Positions 7,552 through 16,737 of a DNA stretch of 64,000 bases are shown piece after piece. The notes beneath the pieces are model-generated. The model saw only the letters and a program-made list of their open reading frames with translations, had not been told where the DNA came from and did not search any database. The stretch is from Metapseudomonas otitidis. Lineage in GTDB: Bacteria; Pseudomonadota; Gammaproteobacteria; Pseudomonadales; Pseudomonadaceae. Location of the stretch: the NCBI RefSeq assembly GCF_900111835.1, contig NZ_FOJP01000023.1:1-64000 (forward strand), given 5' to 3'. The first letter of the stretch is position 1, and each line of letters opens with the position of its first letter. The position numbers and the translations under genes were made by a program.

Positions 7552-9456
7552 TTAGAAGTTCATGCCGAAGCTGAGCGCGAGGAAGTCGCGGTCAGTCAGG
7601 GTGTTGTACTTGCCGCCGAAGAAGTCGGTGTAGCTGAGGCTGGCGGTGTAGGTGTTCTGGTACTCGGCGTCCATACCCAGGCTCACAGCCTTGGCGCCTT
7701 CGGTGAACAGGCCGTTGGGGCCGTAGCCATGGACGTCGTGGGACCAGACTACGTTCGGCTTCAGGTTGATACCGGCGAAGACGTCGTTGTAATCCCAGAC
7801 CGCGCGGATGCGGTAACCCCAGGAGGTGCTGGTGACATAGCCGTCGTCTTCGCAGTACTTGCTGACGTTGTCCGGGGAAGTGCCTGCGCCAGAACCGTTG
7901 AGAGTGCCCTTGTTCAAGCCCACGCAGGCCGAGTTACTGGCGCTGGCCGGGAAAACAGAGCCTGCACTATTGGGCAGTGTTCCTGGCAGGGGACCAGGGC
8001 CGAATACCGGATCACGTCCGTAGCGAACGTCAGAGGTACTCTCAAGCCCACCCACGTGTACAACACCCACCTCACCCACAAGAGTTACGCGCTCAGCGCC
8101 CATCACCTGATCGAAGAAGTGAGTCAACGTGGTCTGGAACTGGGTGATCTCCTTGCGGCGATAGCCGTGCTGGTCCTGACCCGGCACCCCACTCAGGAGC
8201 GAAACGTTGCTACGTCCAGGTAGAGGCGTAAGCCCGGAGTAGAGAATGTCGGTGGTATTCAGTTGCACCGGCGCGTTGGGGCGGTAGCTGATCTCGCCAC
8301 TCCAGGCGGTACCGGTTGGCAACGTCGTGGAGAAGCTCAGGCCGTACAGGCGAATGTCCTCGGGGTACTCGATGAAGTAGTTCGAGTTACCTGCCACCAC
8401 CAGCGGGGTCAAGGCACCGCCCGGACCGACGGATGCATAGCGGGACAGCGGAGCACCCGTGGCACTGAAGATGGGCGCGCGGCTGTGATAGTTCATGAAG
8501 AAGGCGCCGAACTCGGTATTCAGCTCATCGGAGAAATACCGAAGTGCGGTACCCCATTGCCCACTGTCTCGGGCATCACGGTCCTTCCCACGGCGCACGA
8601 GGACACCTTCCTCGTTGATGTCCACATTGTTGGCGGCCAAGGCCGGCAGCAATGCTGCGTTGATGGTGGAGCGCTTGTTCAACACTCGCAGGTTATCGGT
8701 ACAGCCATCCGCGACGATATCCGGCTGAGCAAAGAAGGTACCGCAGTTGTCGGTAACGGTCTGGTCCCACTCCAGCTGGTAGAAGGCCTCGGCAGACAGG
8801 TTCTCGGTCAGGCTCTGGGACACATAGAACATGTTGACCGGGATCAGGCCTTCCTTGATCTCCGCGCCTGGGCGGCGGAATGCCGAGACATCGATCGGGT
8901 TGATGCTGTTGATACTGTTACCGATGAAGGTGCTCTCACCCCAGCTCACCACCTGCTTGCCCAGACGCACGGAGCCCGGCAGGTCGGCGATGTTGTAGTT
9001 GTGGTAGATGAAGGCGTCGAGGATCTGGCCGCCGGAGGACTTGGCGCCCTCTTTACGATTGTGGTCGTCGATGTCCTTGAACAGGCGACTCTCGTCTTTC
9101 AGCTCGAAGTCGTACCAGTACTTGCCACGAATGAAGACACCGGTATCCCCATACTTCAGCTCCAGGTCGTGGATGCCCTTGAAGATCTTCGAAAAGGTCT
9201 CGCCGCGCTTGAAGTTCAGGTGCGAGTCGTCGGAGGTCTGCGACAGGCCGCGACCGCCATTGTTCGAACCGATCAGGTCCTTGTCCGGACTGGCCATGGA
9301 CCAGCTGGCCCCCACGGACAGCGACGAGTCGAACTGCCCCTCGATCTCACCGATGTTGAAAGTCACGCCGAATGCCGGGGCGGCGAGGGTGGATGCGAGG
9401 CTGACGGCTACGGGCAGCCGCGCCAGTCGCCAGATGGGTTTTCTAGTTGTTGTCAT
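7552..9456 (-). CDS. DUF1302-family outer-membrane protein
   Basis: A 634-residue exported protein: signal peptide to about residue 30 (APAFG before VTFNIGEIEG), then a glycine- and aromatic-rich, beta-barrel-like body ending in F (DFLALSFGMNF), as expected for an outer-membrane protein. VSWGESTFIGNSINSINP and the following RRPGAEIKEG stretch are characteristic DUF1302 sequence. Start at ATG 9454-9456 with GGAG eight bases upstream. It is the first gene of a two-gene unit with DUF1329. The stretch coding for about residues 400-530 has more A/T-ending codons and loop-like composition than the neighbours, which may reflect variable surface loops. Confidence 0.88.
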   Translation of the reverse strand: MTTTRKPIWRLARLPVAVSLASTLAAPAFGVTFNIGEIEGQFDSSLSVGASWSMASPDKDLIGSNNGGRGLSQTSDDSHLNFKRGETFSKIFKGIHDLELKYGDTGVFIRGKYWYDFELKDESRLFKDIDDHNRKEGAKSSGGQILDAFIYHNYNIADLPGSVRLGKQVVSWGESTFIGNSINSINPIDVSAFRRPGAEIKEGLIPVNMFYVSQSLTENLSAEAFYQLEWDQTVTDNCGTFFAQPDIVADGCTDNLRVLNKRSTINAALLPALAANNVDINEEGVLVRRGKDRDARDSGQWGTALRYFSDELNTEFGAFFMNYHSRAPIFSATGAPLSRYASVGPGGALTPLVVAGNSNYFIEYPEDIRLYGLSFSTTLPTGTAWSGEISYRPNAPVQLNTTDILYSGLTPLPGRSNVSLLSGVPGQDQHGYRRKEITQFQTTLTHFFDQVMGAERVTLVGEVGVVHVGGLESTSDVRYGRDPVFGPGPLPGTLPNSAGSVFPASASNSACVGLNKGTLNGSGAGTSPDNVSKYCEDDGYVTSTSWGYRIRAVWDYNDVFAGINLKPNVVWSHDVHGYGPNGLFTEGAKAVSLGMDAEYQNTYTASLSYTDFFGGKYNTLTDRDFLALSFGMNF

Positions 9457-9499
9457 CGACGCTACTCCATGTGTGTTTTTTGTTATGGAATGAGCGGAC

Positions 9500-9517
9500 T
9501 ATAGCCAGCGGGCTATA
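9500..9517 (-). promoter_or_regulatory. Inverted repeat upstream of the DUF1302 gene, possible operator
   Basis: TATAGCC (9500-9506), 4-base spacer AGCG, GGCTATA (9511-9517), about 45-60 bases before the DUF1302 start codon. It may be an operator (for example for the MalT-type regulator) or a hairpin in the leader. No second copy was seen in the window. Confidence 0.35.
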
Positions 9518-9653
9518 CCGCTTGATCCCTCTAAAGTGTGATTTGCTGCCCTGCGTACGGCCCGAGTCGCTCTGGCTCGCAGGTTTGGAGACTAGACCGA
9601 AGTAGCGATAGGTAAAGGCGGGGGTGACGCGGCAAGAGGCCGCAATCACTGGG

Positions 9654-9698
9654 CCAAGCGTTTGCTTGGTGGCTGGGCCGGGCCTTTCGGCCCGACCC
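9654..9698 (-). terminator. Hairpins after the acyl-CoA synthetase gene
   Basis: Two adjacent hairpins: GGGCCGGGCC (9675-9684), loop TTTC, GGCCCGACCC (9689-9698, one mismatch), then CCAAGC (9654-9659), loop GTTT, GCTTGG (9664-9669). There is no good T run, so it is a weak or factor-dependent terminator. Confidence 0.5.
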
Positions 9699-9707
9699 AA
9701 GGGTGGG

Positions 9708-11390
9708 TCAGAGGGCGGAGAGGAAAGCGCTGCCGGAGGCCTGCCATTGGGCGATGTCGGCGCGGATACGTTTCTTGTCCAGTTTGCCCACGCTGGTCTT
9801 GGGAATTTCAGTAACAACGGCGATCTGGCTGGGAATGGCCCACTTGTTGATGTGGCCCTGCTCCACGAAGGGCTTGAGGTGCTCCTTCAGTTCCTTCGCA
9901 TCCAGGGTGCAGCCGTCGCGGACCACCAGCAGTGCGAACGGGCGCTCGCCCCACTGCGGATCGGGCACCCCGACCACCGCCACCTCGCGCACCGCCGGAT
10001 GACGGCTGACCAGGTCCTCCAGCTCCAGGGAAGAGATCCACTCGCCCCCGGTCTTGATCACGTCCTTGATGCGGTCGCGGATGTCGATGAAGCCCATGCC
10101 GTCCAGGGTCGCCACGTCACCGGTGTGCAGCCAGCCGTGCTCCCACAGCTCCTCGCTCTTCTGCGGCTCGTTGAAGTAGCCCTGGGTCAGCCAGGGGGCG
10201 CGCAGCACCAGCTCGCCCTGGGTTTCGCCATCCACCGGCAGCAGGTGGCCCTCGGCGTCCATGATGGCCGCCTCCACCAGCGGTACCGGCACACCGGCCT
10301 TGATGCGGTAGGTGGTGCGCTCGTCTTCGCTGCCAGCACGCAGTTCCTCGTTGAGGTGGGCGACGGAAATCAGCGGGCAGGTCTCGGACATGCCGTAGGC
10401 CGCCGTGAGCTGGATGCCACGGGCCTTGGCGGCTTCGTAAAGGGCGCGGTTCAGCGCGCTGCCGCCGATGATCACCTTGAGCCCACCGAAGTCATGGCCC
10501 TGGGCGCTCGGGGTGTTGAGCATCATCTGCAGGATGGTGGGCACGCAGTGGGAGAAGGTCACCTTCTCCTCGCGGATCAGCCGGCAGAGCATCTCCGGCT
10601 CGTAGCGCCCCGGGTAGACCTGCTTCACCCCCAGCATGGTGGCCACGTAGGGCACGCCCCAGGCGTGAACGTGGAACATCGGGGTGATGGGCATGTAGAC
10701 GTCGTCGGTACCCATCAGGCGGATGCTGTCCAGCGCGCCGATGGTGGAGGCCATGGACAGGGTGTGCAGTACCAGTTGCCGGTGGGTGAAGTACACCCCC
10801 TTCGGGTTGCCGGTGGTGCCGGTGGTATAGAAGGTGGTGGCTACGGAATCCTCGTCGAAATCCGGGAAGGCGTAGCGGGGGCTGGCGACGGCCATCAGCG
10901 TCTCGTACTCGCCGACGAGGTTCGGCAGGTCGGCGCGCTTGTCGGCCGCGTCGGTCAGCAGCAGGGTCTTCTCCACCGTGGTCAGCTGGCCTTCGATGGC
11001 CTTGTAGATCGGCACGAACTCGCTGTTGACCAGCACGAAGCGGTCCTCCGCGTGGTTCATGGTGTAGAGGATCTGGTCCGGCGAGAGGCGGATGTTGATG
11101 GTGTGCAGCACCGCGCCGATCATCGGGATGGCGAACATGCACTCCAGGTAGCGGTGGCTGTCCCAGTCCATCACCGCCACCGTGTCACCGGCCTTCACAC
11201 CGGCCTCGGTCAGCACGTTGGCCAGGCGCGCCACGCGCTCGACGAAGGTGGCGTAGCTGTAGCGCACCTGGTCGCGGTAGACGATTTCCCGGGTCTTCTC
11301 GTAGCGGCTGCCGGAGAGCAGCAGACGCTTGATCAGCAAGGGGTAGGTGTAGGCGTTGTCGGCCGGTTTGATGACTCGGGTCTGCACCAT
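9708..11390 (-). CDS. Fatty-acyl-CoA synthetase (AMP-binding, ANL superfamily)
   Basis: A 560-residue adenylate-forming ligase that should activate a fatty acid with ATP and CoA. It carries the AMP-binding signature TTGTTGNPKG (189-198), the YGMSET block, the hinge TGD...IRDRIKDVIKTGGEWIS, and the C-terminal catalytic lysine region (TSVGKLDKKRIR). Overall it resembles AlkK-type medium/long-chain enzymes of pseudomonads (PMFHVHAWG, HTINIRL). ATG at 11388-11390; AGG nine bases upstream. It faces the thiolase gene divergently across 179 bases and lies beside the DUF1302/DUF1329 pair, so this block may form one pathway for taking up, activating and breaking down lipids. Chain-length preference cannot be read from the sequence. 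Confidence 0.9.
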   Translation of the reverse strand: MVQTRVIKPADNAYTYPLLIKRLLLSGSRYEKTREIVYRDQVRYSYATFVERVARLANVLTEAGVKAGDTVAVMDWDSHRYLECMFAIPMIGAVLHTINIRLSPDQILYTMNHAEDRFVLVNSEFVPIYKAIEGQLTTVEKTLLLTDAADKRADLPNLVGEYETLMAVASPRYAFPDFDEDSVATTFYTTGTTGNPKGVYFTHRQLVLHTLSMASTIGALDSIRLMGTDDVYMPITPMFHVHAWGVPYVATMLGVKQVYPGRYEPEMLCRLIREEKVTFSHCVPTILQMMLNTPSAQGHDFGGLKVIIGGSALNRALYEAAKARGIQLTAAYGMSETCPLISVAHLNEELRAGSEDERTTYRIKAGVPVPLVEAAIMDAEGHLLPVDGETQGELVLRAPWLTQGYFNEPQKSEELWEHGWLHTGDVATLDGMGFIDIRDRIKDVIKTGGEWISSLELEDLVSRHPAVREVAVVGVPDPQWGERPFALLVVRDGCTLDAKELKEHLKPFVEQGHINKWAIPSQIAVVTEIPKTSVGKLDKKRIRADIAQWQASGSAFLSAL

Positions 11391-11569
11391 GGGAAAGCAC
11401 CTGCGTACAAAGGGGTTTCATGTAGTCATGCGCACTCTAGAGCCCCGCGTCCAGTGCTCAATCAGTCAAAAGAATGATTTGCCACGTGACCCTTTGGCCA
11501 CTTCCGGTCACGAGATAGAATCGTCCCACCCGGCCGGTCGCGGCCTGTCCCCACAGAGGAATCAAGAAG

Positions 11570-12745
11570 ATGTCCGAGATCGTAATCGTCAGCGGCGCCC
11601 GCACCCCCATGGGCGGTTTCCAGGGCAGCCTCGCCGGTGTGTCCGCCGTCGACCTGGGCGCCCTGGCCATCCGTGAAGCCGTGGCCCGCGCCGGTATCGA
11701 CGCCGCCGACGTGCAGGAAGTGATCATGGGTTGCGTGCTGCCCGCCGGCCTCAAGCAGGGCCCGGCCCGCCAGGCGTCCCTGAACGCCGGCCTGCCCGCC
11801 GCCACCGGCTGCACCACCATCAACAAGCTCTGCGGCTCCGGCATGAAGGCCGTGATGCTGGCCCACGACCTGCTCAAGGCCGGCACCAACAGCGTCATGG
11901 TCGCCGGCGGCATGGAGAGCATGTCCAACGCCCCCTACGTGCTGGAGAAGGCCCGCACCGGCCTGCGCATGGGCCACGGCGAGATCAAGGACCACATGTT
12001 CCTCGACGGCCTGGAAGACGCCCGCACCGGCCGCCTGATGGGCTCCTTCGCCCAGGAGACCGCCGACACGTACAACATCACCCGCGAAGAGATGGACGCC
12101 TACGCCATCGAGTCCCTCAAGCGTGCCCAGGCCGCCATCGCCGAGGGTGCCCTCGCCGCCGAGATCGTCCCGGTCACCGTCACCACCCGCAAGGGCGAGA
12201 CCCTGGTGAAGGACGACGAGCAGCCGCTGACCGCCAACCTCGACAAGATCCCGACCCTGCGCCCGGCCTTCCGCAAGGACGGCACCATCACCGCCGCCAA
12301 CGCCAGCTCCATCTCCGACGGCGCCAGCGCCCTGGTGCTGATGACCGCCGAGGAAGCCCAGCGCCGTGGCCTCAAGCCCCTGGCGAAGATCGTCGGCCAC
12401 GCCACCCAGAGCCAGGACCCGAGCGAATTCACCCTCGCCCCCATCGGCGCCATGACCAACCTGTTCAGGAAGACCGGCTGGAGCAAGGACGACGTGGACC
12501 TGTTCGAGATCAACGAAGCCTTCGCCATGGTCACCATGCTCGCCATGCGCGAGCACGGCCTCGACCACGCAAAGGTCAACGTCTACGGCGGCGCCTGCGC
12601 CCAGGGCCACCCGGTGGGCTCCACCGGCTCGCGCATCATCCTCACCCTGATCAACGCCCTGCGTAACAAGGGCGGCAAGCGTGGCGTCGCCTCGCTGTGC
12701 ATCGGTGGCGGCGAAGCCACTGCCGTGGCGGTGGAACTGCTGTAA
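11570..12745 (+). CDS. Acetyl-CoA C-acyltransferase (thiolase)
   Basis: A 391-residue thiolase with the full catalytic set: nucleophile C88 (NKLCGSG), H347 (CAQGHPVG) and C377 (SLCIGGG); EINEAFA is present too. The length and residue numbering match biosynthetic/degradative thiolase II enzymes. It should cleave or form 3-ketoacyl-CoA. The region before the active His reads GGACAQGHPVGSTGSR rather than the common GGAIALGHPIGASG, a variant seen in some acyl-CoA degradation thiolases. The start has AGGAA plus AAGAAG just upstream. It is a single gene ended by the very strong hairpin at 12761-12806. Position opposite the acyl-CoA synthetase suggests shared use in fatty-acid breakdown. Confidence 0.92.
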   Translation: MSEIVIVSGARTPMGGFQGSLAGVSAVDLGALAIREAVARAGIDAADVQEVIMGCVLPAGLKQGPARQASLNAGLPAATGCTTINKLCGSGMKAVMLAHDLLKAGTNSVMVAGGMESMSNAPYVLEKARTGLRMGHGEIKDHMFLDGLEDARTGRLMGSFAQETADTYNITREEMDAYAIESLKRAQAAIAEGALAAEIVPVTVTTRKGETLVKDDEQPLTANLDKIPTLRPAFRKDGTITAANASSISDGASALVLMTAEEAQRRGLKPLAKIVGHATQSQDPSEFTLAPIGAMTNLFRKTGWSKDDVDLFEINEAFAMVTMLAMREHGLDHAKVNVYGGACAQGHPVGSTGSRIILTLINALRNKGGKRGVASLCIGGGEATAVAVELL

Positions 12746-12760
12746 CCCGCCCGCGCGGCC

Positions 12761-12806
12761 AATGAAAAGGGGCTCCCGGACCAACGTCCGGGAGCCCCTT
12801 TTCATT
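12761..12806. terminator. Bidirectional terminator, 20-bp perfect stem
   Basis: The two arms 12761-12780 and 12787-12806 are perfectly complementary over 20 bases with a six-base loop (CCAACG); the stem includes GGGGCTCCCGGA and A4/T4 edges. It separates the convergent thiolase (+) and MFS (-) genes and can end both. Confidence 0.95.
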
Positions 12807-12821
12807 CCACCCGGGCGAACC

Positions 12822-14006
12822 TCAGGCGGGCACCGCCTTGGGCGCGTGAGCCGGCGTCCTCGGGAAGGCCAGCGCCGCCGCGAAGGTCAGCGCACCGAAC
12901 ACCGCCAGCACCAGGTACAGCCCCACCAGCCCATGGCGCGGTTCGATGAAGGCGATCATCGGGATGGCCGCCGCACTGGCGCCGAAGGACAGGAAGTAGC
13001 GCAACGCGAAGACCCGCGCCTGCCACTGCGGCGCGACGAAGTTGGCCACCATCGCATCGTTCACCGTCACCTGGCCGAACACCGCGAACATGAAGGCGGC
13101 GCCCAGGGCGATCACCGCCCAGCCATCGGCATAGGCCATGGCCACCAGCAATGGCCCCTGGCAGAGGGTCATCACCACGAACGGCAGCTTCAGGCTGTAG
13201 CGATCCAGCACGCGGCCCATCAGCAACTGCGCCACGGCACCGAAGGCGTAGGCGATGCTGACGACGATGCCGAGGCTTTCCGGCGAGGCGAACAGGTCCA
13301 CCAGGCGCTCCTGGAACAGCTTCGGATAGGTCATGGTCGAGGCGTTGAATATCACCCCGCCGGTGGCCGTCACCAGCGCCAGCACACCGAACACCAGGCG
13401 CATCGACACCTGCCCCGCCCCGCCACCCCGATGGGTGCCGGCCGCTGCGACGGGAGACGCCTCGTCCCTTACGCAGAGGGCGAACCACACGCCAATGGCC
13501 ACCGACAAAGCGCCCGGCAGGATGAACGCCGCGCGCCAGCCGAAATGCGCGGTGAGAAAGCCCGTGACCAGCGCCGAGAACGCCACGCCCAGGTTGCCCC
13601 ACATGCCGTTGATGCCGATCTCGCGACCACGGTTCTGCGCATGGGCCACCAGCATCGCCGTGCCCACCGGGTGGTAGATGGCGGCGAACACGCCCATCAG
13701 CCCCAGCCCCAGCACCAGCATCGGCGTGCTGCGGCTCAGCCCGGTGAAGATCGCCGCGCCGCCGATGCCGAGGAAGAACACCAGCATCATGTGGCGGCGG
13801 CTCCATTTATCCCCCAGCCAGCCGGCCGGTAGCGAGCAGGCCCCGAAGGCGATGAAGCCGCCGAGGGACAGGCCGATCAGTTCGGCATACGACAGCTCGA
13901 AGGTAGCGGTCATGCCCAGCACGGCGGCAGGGAAGATGAGCATGAACATATGGTCGATGATGTGGGCGGCGTTGATGAAGCGGATGACGGTACGCGGTCG
14001 GTTCAT
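12822..14006 (-). CDS. MFS transporter
   Basis: A 394-residue protein with about 12 hydrophobic segments and the MFS loop 2-3 signature (GWLGDKWSRRHMM). Asp and Arg near the first segments (NAAHIIDHMF) recall fosmidomycin-resistance-type and related small-molecule exporters, but the substrate cannot be told. It is transcribed divergently from the AraC-type regulator at 14096; such pairs (for example NimT/NimR) commonly are an exporter and its controller. ATG at 14004-14006. The C-terminus is short and soluble (RTPAHAPKAVPA). Confidence 0.85.
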   Translation of the reverse strand: MNRPRTVIRFINAAHIIDHMFMLIFPAAVLGMTATFELSYAELIGLSLGGFIAFGACSLPAGWLGDKWSRRHMMLVFFLGIGGAAIFTGLSRSTPMLVLGLGLMGVFAAIYHPVGTAMLVAHAQNRGREIGINGMWGNLGVAFSALVTGFLTAHFGWRAAFILPGALSVAIGVWFALCVRDEASPVAAAGTHRGGGAGQVSMRLVFGVLALVTATGGVIFNASTMTYPKLFQERLVDLFASPESLGIVVSIAYAFGAVAQLLMGRVLDRYSLKLPFVVMTLCQGPLLVAMAYADGWAVIALGAAFMFAVFGQVTVNDAMVANFVAPQWQARVFALRYFLSFGASAAAIPMIAFIEPRHGLVGLYLVLAVFGALTFAAALAFPRTPAHAPKAVPA

Positions 14007-14050
14007 GGCAGTTTCGCTGCTGTTTGGTTGTTGTGGACCGCCATGCTAGG

Positions 14051-14076
14051 TTGGCCGCTTAGCAACGTTCTGCCAA
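14051..14076. promoter_or_regulatory. Divergent MFS/AraC control region with an inverted repeat
   Basis: The 89 bases between the two start codons hold TTGGC (14051-14055) and GCCAA (14072-14076), a possible binding site for the AraC-type protein. Promoter boxes are not clear. Confidence 0.3.
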
Positions 14077-14095
14077 AAAGATCATCGGAACAGCC

Positions 14096-14878
14096 ATGTT
14101 CATCGACCATCTGCCCCAGGGCCGGATCGGCGCCGTCGCCCTCGACTACCCCGACGGCGCCCATGTCGACCTGCACCTGCACAACCAGGCGCAATTCCTC
14201 TACGCGGCGCAGGGGCTGATGCGCCTGGTCACCGAGGCCGGCGCCTGGGTCATCCCGCCGACCCGCGCGGTGTGGATCCCACCGGGTATCGAGCACCAGA
14301 TCTTCATGTCCGGGCAGGTGCAGATGCGCACCCTGTTCATCGCCGCCGACGCCGCACCACCGAACCTCGATGCCTGCTGCGTGCTGGCGGTACCGCCGCT
14401 GCTGCGGGAGCTGATCCTGCGCCTGGTGGCGCTGGAGGCCGGGGATACCGATGACGAACACCGCAGCCTGGTGCAGCGCCTGATCCTCCACGAGATCGCC
14501 GCCCTGGAGCGCATGCCCCTGCACCTGCCGATGCCCCAGGACCGACGCCTGCAAGCCATCTGCCTGGCCCTGCTGGAAACCCCGGAGAGCACCCGCACCC
14601 TCGACGACTGGAGCCTGGAGGTGGGCGCCAGCACCCGCACCCTCAGCCGGCTGTTCGCCCAGGAGCTGGGCATGAGCTTCAACGACTGGCGCCAGCAACT
14701 GCGCCTCACCGAAGCCCTGCCGCGCCTGCTGGCCGGACACGGCGTGCAACAGGTCGCCCACGACCTGGGCTACGGCAGCGGCCGCGCCTTCAGCGCCATG
14801 TTCCGCCGCCTGCTGGGGGAAAACCCGAGGGAGTACGTGGCCAGCCTGGGGTTGCTGGCGACGCTGGAGAAAGGCTGA
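14096..14878 (+). CDS. AraC-family transcriptional regulator with cupin sensor domain
   Basis: A 260-residue regulator. Residues 1-130 form a cupin-like sensor (HVDLHLHNQAQFLYAAQG, then WVIPPTRAVWIPPGIEHQI), and residues 160-255 hold the two AraC helix-turn-helices (LDDWSLEVGASTRTLSRLF, and GVQQVAHDLGYGSGRAFSAMFRR). The layout matches the NimR/YeaM group, which control the divergent transporter gene. ATG at 14096 follows GGAA seven bases upstream. Most likely it regulates the MFS gene at 12822-14006 and itself. Confidence 0.88.
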   Translation: MFIDHLPQGRIGAVALDYPDGAHVDLHLHNQAQFLYAAQGLMRLVTEAGAWVIPPTRAVWIPPGIEHQIFMSGQVQMRTLFIAADAAPPNLDACCVLAVPPLLRELILRLVALEAGDTDDEHRSLVQRLILHEIAALERMPLHLPMPQDRRLQAICLALLETPESTRTLDDWSLEVGASTRTLSRLFAQELGMSFNDWRQQLRLTEALPRLLAGHGVQQVAHDLGYGSGRAFSAMFRRLLGENPREYVASLGLLATLEKG

Positions 14879-14910
14879 TGTGCCAGATGCCGCCTGGTGG
14901 AGCGCAGGTG

Positions 14911-14997
14911 GCGGTGATGCGGTTCGCCGAGTTCACCGCATCCTACGGGATGCACACCACGGCTCCGTAGGATGGGCTGAGCTGTGCGAAGCCCATC
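14911..14997. repeat. Dispersed intergenic repeat (two hairpins)
   Basis: GATGCGGT (14916-14923) pairs with ACCGCATC (14935-14942), and GATGGGCT (14971-14978) pairs with AGCCCATC (14990-14997), each followed or preceded by gtaGGATG/CCTACG-type ends. This layout is typical of short repeats scattered between Pseudomonas genes. It separates the convergent AraC and LysE genes and may also end their transcripts. Confidence 0.6.
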
Positions 14998-15014
14998 GTT
15001 GCGAGGTGGAGCGC

Positions 15015-15644
15015 TTACTTCATCGAGGTGAACGCCAGCTTGATCCCCAGGCCCACCAGCACGGCGCCCATCAGGCGGTCGAACCAGTGGCCCAGGCGGG
15101 CAAAACCACTGCGCACACGCTCCTGGCTGAACAGCATCGCCACCAGGCAGAACCACACGGCGGTGGCACAGGCCAGGTAGAGGCCGTAGCCGGCCTGCAC
15201 CGTCAGCGGGGTGTGGGGGTTGATGACCACGGTGAACAGCGAGAGGAAGAACAGCGTCGCCTTGGGGTTCAGCCCGTTGGTGACGAAGCCGGTGACGAAG
15301 GCACCGCGCGGGCTGCGCACCTCGCGGGTGAGTTCCGCCTCGGCCGCCGCCGGGTCGGCCGGGCGCGCCCGCAGGGCCTTGATGCCGATGTACAGCAGGT
15401 AGGCCGCCGCCAGCCATTTCAGCGCGTTGAACAGCACGATGGACTGGGAAACGATCAGGCCGATGCCCAGCAGCGAATAGGCCACGTGGACGAAGATCCC
15501 CGTGCCCACGCCGATCGCCGTCCAGGTCCCGGCGCGCCGTCCATGGGCCACGCTCTCGCGCACCACGATGGCGAAGTCCGGTCCCGGGCTGGCCACGGCC
15601 AGCAGGTGGATCAGGGCAACGGTGAGGAATTCCGTCCAGTACAT
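15015..15644 (-). CDS. LysE/RhtB-family amino-acid exporter
   Basis: A 209-residue membrane protein with six hydrophobic segments. The family hallmark is present near the start (LAVASPGPDFAIVVRESVAHGRR) and in the middle (VTNGLNPKATLFFLSLF). Members export amino acids such as homoserine, threonine or lysine. Much longer open frames exist upstream, but the ATG at 15642-15644 has GGAG five bases before it and gives the normal family start (MYWTEFLTVALIHLL). It is divergent from hprA with 79 bases between the start codons. Confidence 0.9.
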   Translation of the reverse strand: MYWTEFLTVALIHLLAVASPGPDFAIVVRESVAHGRRAGTWTAIGVGTGIFVHVAYSLLGIGLIVSQSIVLFNALKWLAAAYLLYIGIKALRARPADPAAAEAELTREVRSPRGAFVTGFVTNGLNPKATLFFLSLFTVVINPHTPLTVQAGYGLYLACATAVWFCLVAMLFSQERVRSGFARLGHWFDRLMGAVLVGLGIKLAFTSMK

Positions 15645-15723
15645 GGCGCCTCCAGATTCGAGCCAAGGGTCTGTTAGGCTGGCCACCTTACGCCTCCCCA
15701 AGCCTCGGAAAAAGGTACAGCTG

Positions 15724-16689
15724 ATGACCAACAGCCTCCGCGCCGTGTTCCTCGACCACGCCTCCCTCGACCTCGGTGACCTCGACCTGACGCCCCTGCG
15801 CCAGCTCTTCGGCGAACTGGTGCTGCACGAGCAGAGCGCCCAGGCCGACGTGGTGGAGCGCCTCCGGGGTGCGCCGGTGGCGATTACCAACAAGGTGGTG
15901 ATCGACGCCGACGCCATGGCCGCCCTGCCCGACCTGCGGCTGATCCTGGTCAGCGCCACCGGCACCAACAACGTCGACCTCGCGGCGGCCCGCCAGCGCG
16001 GCATCACCGTCAGCAACTGCCGGGGCTATGGCACGCCCTCCGTGGCCCAGCACACCCTGATGCTGATGCTCAACCTGGCCACGGCCTTCCTCGACTACCA
16101 GCGCGACGTGCGCCAGGACCGCTGGCAGAAGGCAAGCCAGTTCTGCCTGCTGGATCACCCCATCGTCGAACTGGAAGGCAAGACCCTCGGCCTGCTCGGC
16201 CATGGCGAACTGGGCGGCGCGGTGGCGCGCCTGGCCGAAGCCTTCGGCATGCGCGTGCTGCTGGGTGCGCTGCCCGGCCGCCCCGACCGGGCCGATCGTC
16301 TGCCCCTGGAGGACCTGCTGCCGCAGGTGGACTTCCTCAGCCTGCACTGCCCACTGACCGAGCACACCCGCCACCTGATCGACGCCCACGCGCTGGCGCG
16401 GATGAAGCGCGGCGCCTTCCTGGTCAACACGGCCCGGGGCGGCCTGGTGGACGAACATGCCCTGGCCGACGCCCTGCGCAGCGGCCACCTGGGGGGCGCC
16501 GCCACCGATGTACTGACCCAGGAACCACCGAAGGACGGCAACCCGCTGCTGGCGGTGGACATCCCGCGCCTGATCGTCACCCCTCACAACGCCTGGGGCA
16601 GCCGCGAGGCGCGCCAGCGCATGGTGGAGCAGATGACCGAGAACACCGAGGCCTGGCTGGCGGGCACCCCGTGCCGTACGGTCGTCTAG
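15724..16689 (+). CDS. hprA: D-2-hydroxyacid dehydrogenase (glycerate/hydroxypyruvate type)
   Basis: A 321-residue NAD(P)-dependent dehydrogenase. The nucleotide-binding loop is GLLGHGELGG (156-165), and the catalytic residues R238 (NTARGG), E267 and H288 (TPHNAWGS) are all present. By sequence and by position next to rsmC and lysP it corresponds to hprA, which interconverts hydroxypyruvate and glycerate. Start at ATG 15724 with AAGG about eight bases upstream; the open frame extends 74 codons further 5', but that part covers the LysE promoter region. rsmC follows after 48 bases. Confidence 0.9.
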   Translation: MTNSLRAVFLDHASLDLGDLDLTPLRQLFGELVLHEQSAQADVVERLRGAPVAITNKVVIDADAMAALPDLRLILVSATGTNNVDLAAARQRGITVSNCRGYGTPSVAQHTLMLMLNLATAFLDYQRDVRQDRWQKASQFCLLDHPIVELEGKTLGLLGHGELGGAVARLAEAFGMRVLLGALPGRPDRADRLPLEDLLPQVDFLSLHCPLTEHTRHLIDAHALARMKRGAFLVNTARGGLVDEHALADALRSGHLGGAATDVLTQEPPKDGNPLLAVDIPRLIVTPHNAWGSREARQRMVEQMTENTEAWLAGTPCRTVV

Positions 16690-16737
16690 GGCGGGTGAGT
16701 TTCTGGTAAAGTTCGCCGCTTTTATCAGGACCGACCC

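Noticed and set aside
4301-7555. Very long open frame (over 1,000 codons) on the plus strand
   Set aside because: It is antisense to the LuxR and DUF1329 genes, is low-complexity (Q/G/A/V/H-rich), lacks a ribosome site, and is the usual by-product of GC-rich third positions.
11462-12805. 447-codon frame antisense to the thiolase gene
   Set aside because: Thiolase is certain; the antisense frame is V/G/H-rich without motifs and includes the terminator.
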